The position numbers were made by a program, and so were the translations under genes. The notes beneath the pieces are model-generated. The model ran no database searches, was not told where the DNA came from, and saw only the letters and a list, made by a program, of their open reading frames with translations. This document shows positions 60,477-64,000 of a DNA stretch of 64,000 nucleotides, piece by piece. Positions within the stretch are counted from its first letter, which is position 1, and every line of letters starts with the position of its first letter. The DNA is from Deferribacter thermophilus. GTDB lineage: Bacteria > Chrysiogenota > Deferribacteres > Deferribacterales > Deferribacteraceae. The DNA is taken from positions 322,289 to 386,288 of the forward strand of contig NZ_JAPNXM010000001.1 of assembly GCF_049472675.1 (NCBI RefSeq), given 5' to 3'.

Positions 60477-62570
60477 ATGGAGAAAAAGATTGAGAATTTA
60501 GTAAAATTCATAACGGAAAAAGAACATAGAAAAAATATTTTACTTTATTTAAGTTGGGTTTTAAGAGATTATGAAAAAAGAAAAAAATTAGGGCTCAGTG
60601 AGTTATTACAACAAATAAAAAAGGATTTCCCTGAGTTAAATGATAATAAAAAAACAGATAAAGTTAAGTGGGTATTTATAGAAGGAATAAAAGATTATAG
60701 TGAATGGCAAACTGAAGATTTAAGAAAGATAGTCCAACATACTGACGTAAGAAAACCTGATTTTACTGTTGAGGTACAACTTAATAAAAGTGAAATTGAA
60801 AAACTTTTAGAAGTATTACAGGAAGAAGTTCCCGAAAATTTTAGAATTTGGGAAATTAATGAGCCTAAAGTTGATGATTTTAAAGAAGCTACAAAATATT
60901 ACCATAAGTATAAAAATCTACCAGATTCTTTAAAAAAGGTTAAATATAAAAATGAGATTTATGATCTTAGAAAACTTGAACTTATAGCCACAATGCTGGC
61001 TAATAAACTAGATGCTCCAGCTATCCCTTATTATTTTGAATCAGGTCACTTTACAAAAATTTTGGAAAGTGATCAGGAATTTGAGATTATAAATGAGGAG
61101 AATAACATGAATCAAGCGAATATCATAAATAATATTGATAAAGAAGCTTTAAATAAAATTTTGTATGGCCCTCCAGGTACAGGTAAAACTTATAAAACCA
61201 TTGAAATGGCTTTAAAAATTATAGGAGAAAAAGAAGATTTAGGGAATGAAATAAATGACATTTTAAATAAAGAAAAAATAGACTATACTGATAGAGAAAA
61301 ATTAAGAGAAAAATTTAAAGAATTTAAAGAAAAAGGACAAATTGAGTTTATTACATTTCATCAAAGTTATAGCTATGAGGATTTTATCGAAGGATTAAAA
61401 GCTGAAACTGATGATAATGGACAAATCAACTATAAAGTTAAAGATGGAATATTTAAAATAGTTACTATAAAGGCTAAAGAGAATTTTGAGAATTCAAAAA
61501 AAGAAGAAACTATTAATATAGAACAATTAGTAAGTGATTTTGCTGATTATATAGAAGATATTCTGCTTAATAATCAAAAATTTAATCTAAAAGGTAATGT
61601 TTTAATTGAATCGGTTAATAAAAATAGTGACGGAGATTTTATTTCATTTACTATCGGTGGAAGCGTAACAAGCAAACAAAGATTAGCAAAAGAAATTATT
61701 ATGAGAGATCTTTTAAACTTTATTAAAGGAAAAATTAAAACTCCAGATGATATTAAACCTCGCTACGAATCGAAAAATAAACGACATGGAAACGCTATTT
61801 ATTATTATGCATTGTTTGAAAAAATTAAAGAATTTTATGAAGGGAATAAGATAAGTTATTTAAAGCAATCTGAAGATCTAAAAAATTATATATTGATAAT
61901 AGATGAAATTAACCGTGGCAACATTTCTAAAATTTTTGGCGAGTTAATAACATTAATTGAAGAAGATAAAAGAATCGGTGAAAAAGAAGAAGCAATCGTC
62001 AAATTGCCTTACTTAAATGAAGAATTTGGTGTTCCAAATAATCTTTATATCATAGGAACTATGAATACAGCAGATAGGAGTATCGCTTTATTAGATACAG
62101 CTTTGAGACGAAGATTCACCTTTATTGAAATGATGCCTGATTATAGCTTATTAGAAGATAAAAAAATTTCCTTACAAGAAAATAAAGAAATAGATTTGTC
62201 CAACCTTTTAAAAACAATGAATAAGAGGATTGAATATTTGTATGACCGAGATCATACAATTGGCCATGCTTACTTTTTAAAAATTAAAAGTTTTGAAGAT
62301 TTAAAGTTTATTTTTAAAAATAAAATAATCCCTTTATTGCAGGAATATTTTTATGATGATTGGGAAAAAATAAGATTTATTCTAGCAGATAATCAAGTTG
62401 ATAATGAGGATTATCAATTTATAAAAATAGAAAATATTAAAATTCAAGAACTTTTTGGAAATAACATTCCAGAACTTATCGATGAAAAAAGGATTTTTAC
62501 AATTAACAATGAAGCATTTGAACAAGCTGAAAGTTATATAAAAATTTATAATCCTAATAAAATTGTATAA
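60477..62570 (+). CDS. mcrB: McrB-like GTPase of a type IV restriction system
   Basis: McrB binds modified DNA and uses GTP to drive cleavage by McrC. The roughly 697-residue product has a long N-terminal part (about 1-215) unlike the E. coli DNA-binding domain, so its DNA target may differ. The AAA+ GTPase domain has Walker A YGPPGTGKT (about 230-238), FHQSYSYEDFIEG, a Walker B with LIIDEINRGN, and the GTP-specific MNTADRS. I start at ATG 60477, with GAGGG five bases upstream; an ATG four codons earlier lacks a site. mcrC follows after 9 bases. Confidence 0.88.
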   Translation: MEKKIENLVKFITEKEHRKNILLYLSWVLRDYEKRKKLGLSELLQQIKKDFPELNDNKKTDKVKWVFIEGIKDYSEWQTEDLRKIVQHTDVRKPDFTVEVQLNKSEIEKLLEVLQEEVPENFRIWEINEPKVDDFKEATKYYHKYKNLPDSLKKVKYKNEIYDLRKLELIATMLANKLDAPAIPYYFESGHFTKILESDQEFEIINEENNMNQANIINNIDKEALNKILYGPPGTGKTYKTIEMALKIIGEKEDLGNEINDILNKEKIDYTDREKLREKFKEFKEKGQIEFITFHQSYSYEDFIEGLKAETDDNGQINYKVKDGIFKIVTIKAKENFENSKKEETINIEQLVSDFADYIEDILLNNQKFNLKGNVLIESVNKNSDGDFISFTIGGSVTSKQRLAKEIIMRDLLNFIKGKIKTPDDIKPRYESKNKRHGNAIYYYALFEKIKEFYEGNKISYLKQSEDLKNYILIIDEINRGNISKIFGELITLIEEDKRIGEKEEAIVKLPYLNEEFGVPNNLYIIGTMNTADRSIALLDTALRRRFTFIEMMPDYSLLEDKKISLQENKEIDLSNLLKTMNKRIEYLYDRDHTIGHAYFLKIKSFEDLKFIFKNKIIPLLQEYFYDDWEKIRFILADNQVDNEDYQFIKIENIKIQELFGNNIPELIDEKRIFTINNEAFEQAESYIKIYNPNKIV

Positions 62571-62579
62571 CACTTTAAT

Positions 62580-63824
62580 ATGGATAATGTTTTACAAGTA
62601 ATAGAATATGAAATTATAAATATAGAAAAGATAAACAGTGTTGTAAAAAATAGCGTTCAAGCACAGAAAATTTTTAAGGAATTAGAACTTTTTGCACAAG
62701 ACAATAAAAACAGATTTTTGGTTTATGAAAGAAATGGAGCATTAAAACCTCAAAATTTTGTAGGAGTTATTCAAACTAAAAGTGGTTTTGTAATTGAAAT
62801 TCTTCCTAAAATTTCTAATAAAAATGATGTTGAGTTATCAAAAACAATATTAATTAAAATGCTAAAAGAACTAAAAAATTCCCCTTTTCATTATTTTCAA
62901 TCAGCTTATTTAAGTACTGAAAATATGCCTCTTCTTGAAATATTTATATCAATGTTTTTGACTGAAATAGAACATTTAATAAAAAAAGGTATTAAGTGTG
63001 ACTATATAACTCATACTCAAAATCAAAAGTTTTTAAAAGGTAAACTAAAAATTAAAGAACAAATAAATAAAAATTTTATACATAAAGAGAGGTTTTTTGT
63101 TGAATATGATGAATACCATTCAAATAGGATAGAAAACCAGATATTAAAAACAGCACTAATGAAATTATACTCTTTATCAAAATTATCAGGAAATCAACAA
63201 AGAATTAGAAAAGCTTTATTTATTTTTGATGATATAGACATAATTTTAAATGATCCAAAAATAGCATTTACTAAAATAAAAAAAGACAGGACTATTTCAC
63301 ATTATCATACCTCTTTAGTATGGGCAAAGCTATTTTTATTAAATGAGATTTTTACCCCTTATAAAGGAAGTTCTGTAGCTTATGCTTTATTATTTGATAT
63401 GAACAAAATTTTTGAAGAATATGTTGGTAGACTTATTAAAAAGGAGTTATGTAATAATGTTAAACTGCAAGATAAACAACATTATTTATTTGATGAGCCC
63501 AAGAAGTTTTCTTTAATCCCAGATATAGTTATAAATGAAGGGCTAATAATTTTAGATACAAAATGGAAACTTATTGGAGATGTAGATGATATTAGCCAGA
63601 CTGACCTTTACCAGATCTTTGTTTATGCGGCAAAATATAAAGATTGTAAAAAAATAGGTTTAATTTTCCCTTGTATAGAAGAAAGAAGATTTACAAAAAT
63701 GACTTTTAAAATCGGTGAAGAAAGAGTAGTTCAATTTTATCAATCATTTTTTAACTTAAACTCAAAATCTATTAATGATGCTCTATCACCCAAGCTACAA
63801 GATTTAATAAATGAAAAGTTTTAG
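62580..63824 (+). CDS. mcrC: McrC-like nuclease subunit of a type IV restriction system
   Basis: McrC is the cleavage subunit and stimulates McrB. The 414-residue product has the N-terminal McrB-interacting region (about 1-150). A C-terminal PD-(D/E)XK nuclease shows Asp in LIPDIVI and the DTKWK triad (about 313-330), followed by QTDLYQIFVYA. Length fits the family. With mcrB it should cut foreign DNA carrying modified bases. It is the last gene of the addAB-mcrBC operon. Confidence 0.88.
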   Translation: MDNVLQVIEYEIINIEKINSVVKNSVQAQKIFKELELFAQDNKNRFLVYERNGALKPQNFVGVIQTKSGFVIEILPKISNKNDVELSKTILIKMLKELKNSPFHYFQSAYLSTENMPLLEIFISMFLTEIEHLIKKGIKCDYITHTQNQKFLKGKLKIKEQINKNFIHKERFFVEYDEYHSNRIENQILKTALMKLYSLSKLSGNQQRIRKALFIFDDIDIILNDPKIAFTKIKKDRTISHYHTSLVWAKLFLLNEIFTPYKGSSVAYALLFDMNKIFEEYVGRLIKKELCNNVKLQDKQHYLFDEPKKFSLIPDIVINEGLIILDTKWKLIGDVDDISQTDLYQIFVYAAKYKDCKKIGLIFPCIEERRFTKMTFKIGEERVVQFYQSFFNLNSKSINDALSPKLQDLINEKF

Positions 63825-64000
63825 AATCTTACATATAATTATTACACTAATATAGTTTTATAATTACTATATGATAAATAATACAATATTCAAGGCTATT
63901 GCATAATTTCTATGTTTTTCAATTTTCATCATTTTTCTTAAATTTTGCTCAATTTTCTACTCAATTTTTATTACTTTTTAGTTTTTTATCCCTTGTTCAC
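63825..64000. other. AT-rich, T-tract-rich intergenic end of window
   Basis: After mcrC the sequence is AT-rich with repeated CTCAATTTT and TTCAATTTTC words (about 63910-63970). I see no gene, tRNA or clear terminator before the window ends. The far edge of the island, and any intact copy of the disrupted tRNA, must lie beyond 64000. Confidence 0.5.

Overview
The window is strongly AT-rich DNA with tightly packed, often overlapping genes. It looks like the chromosome of a Gram-negative bacterium: LPS export genes, an rpoN-hpf-ptsN cluster, a sigma-E-type envelope stress operon and PpiD/DegP factors. A mannose-type PTS with HprK, the DHH-CBS-nucleotidyltransferase fusion and AddAB instead of RecBCD fit a non-proteobacterial or deltaproteobacteria-like lineage. 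My best guess is a Deferribacteres member such as Deferribacter. That is inference from gene content and base composition, not a database match.

Region 1 (1-10.4 kb) is one long plus-strand operon: kdsC end, lptC, lptA, lptB, rpoN, hpf, ptsN, hprK, rapZ, then EIIA/EIIB/EIIC/EIID of the mannose PTS family, ptsH and ptsI. It joins LPS export, sigma-54 and a complete phosphorelay whose HPr keeps both the His and Ser phosphorylation sites. Region 2 (10.4-16.1 kb) concerns envelope quality control: a GGCT-like protein and PpiD on the minus strand, SRP RNA and tRNA-Ser, then rpoE, a zinc-type anti-sigma gene, an rseB-like gene and degP behind a sigma-E-like promoter. Region 3 (16.2-24.1 kb) is an XRE-cupin regulator divergent from a five-gene Liv-type ABC transporter, followed by P5C dehydrogenase and proline dehydrogenase. 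This reads as an amino-acid (probably proline) uptake and oxidation unit. Region 4 (24.1-42.8 kb) is housekeeping: a diguanylate cyclase, gltX, der, ndh, maeB, deoC, a XerD-type recombinase, the nucleotidyltransferase fusion, phoH, ybeY, dgkA-PAP2, a CNNM/CorC protein, era, mgtE and recO.

Region 5 (42.8-47.5 kb) is foreign. It starts exactly at the 3' end of a destroyed tRNA gene and holds two identical 718-bp direct repeats. Each carries a promoter and a structured leader driving a different small membrane protein, which faces a truncated conjugation-like gene. An IS256-type transposase fragment closes it. Region 6 (47.6-63.8 kb) is a DNA-processing and probable defence island: a WYL regulator and a UDG-fold protein divergent from an AAA ATPase, a frameshifted and C-terminally truncated dnaE, a cysteine-rich orphan, then addA-addB-mcrB-mcrC in one tight operon. 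A shared palindrome upstream of the AAA gene and the orphan suggests common control.

The most unusual parts are the tRNA-linked repeat cassettes, the palindrome-linked UDG/WYL/AAA/orphan group, the addAB-mcrBC operon and the slippage-prone second dnaE.
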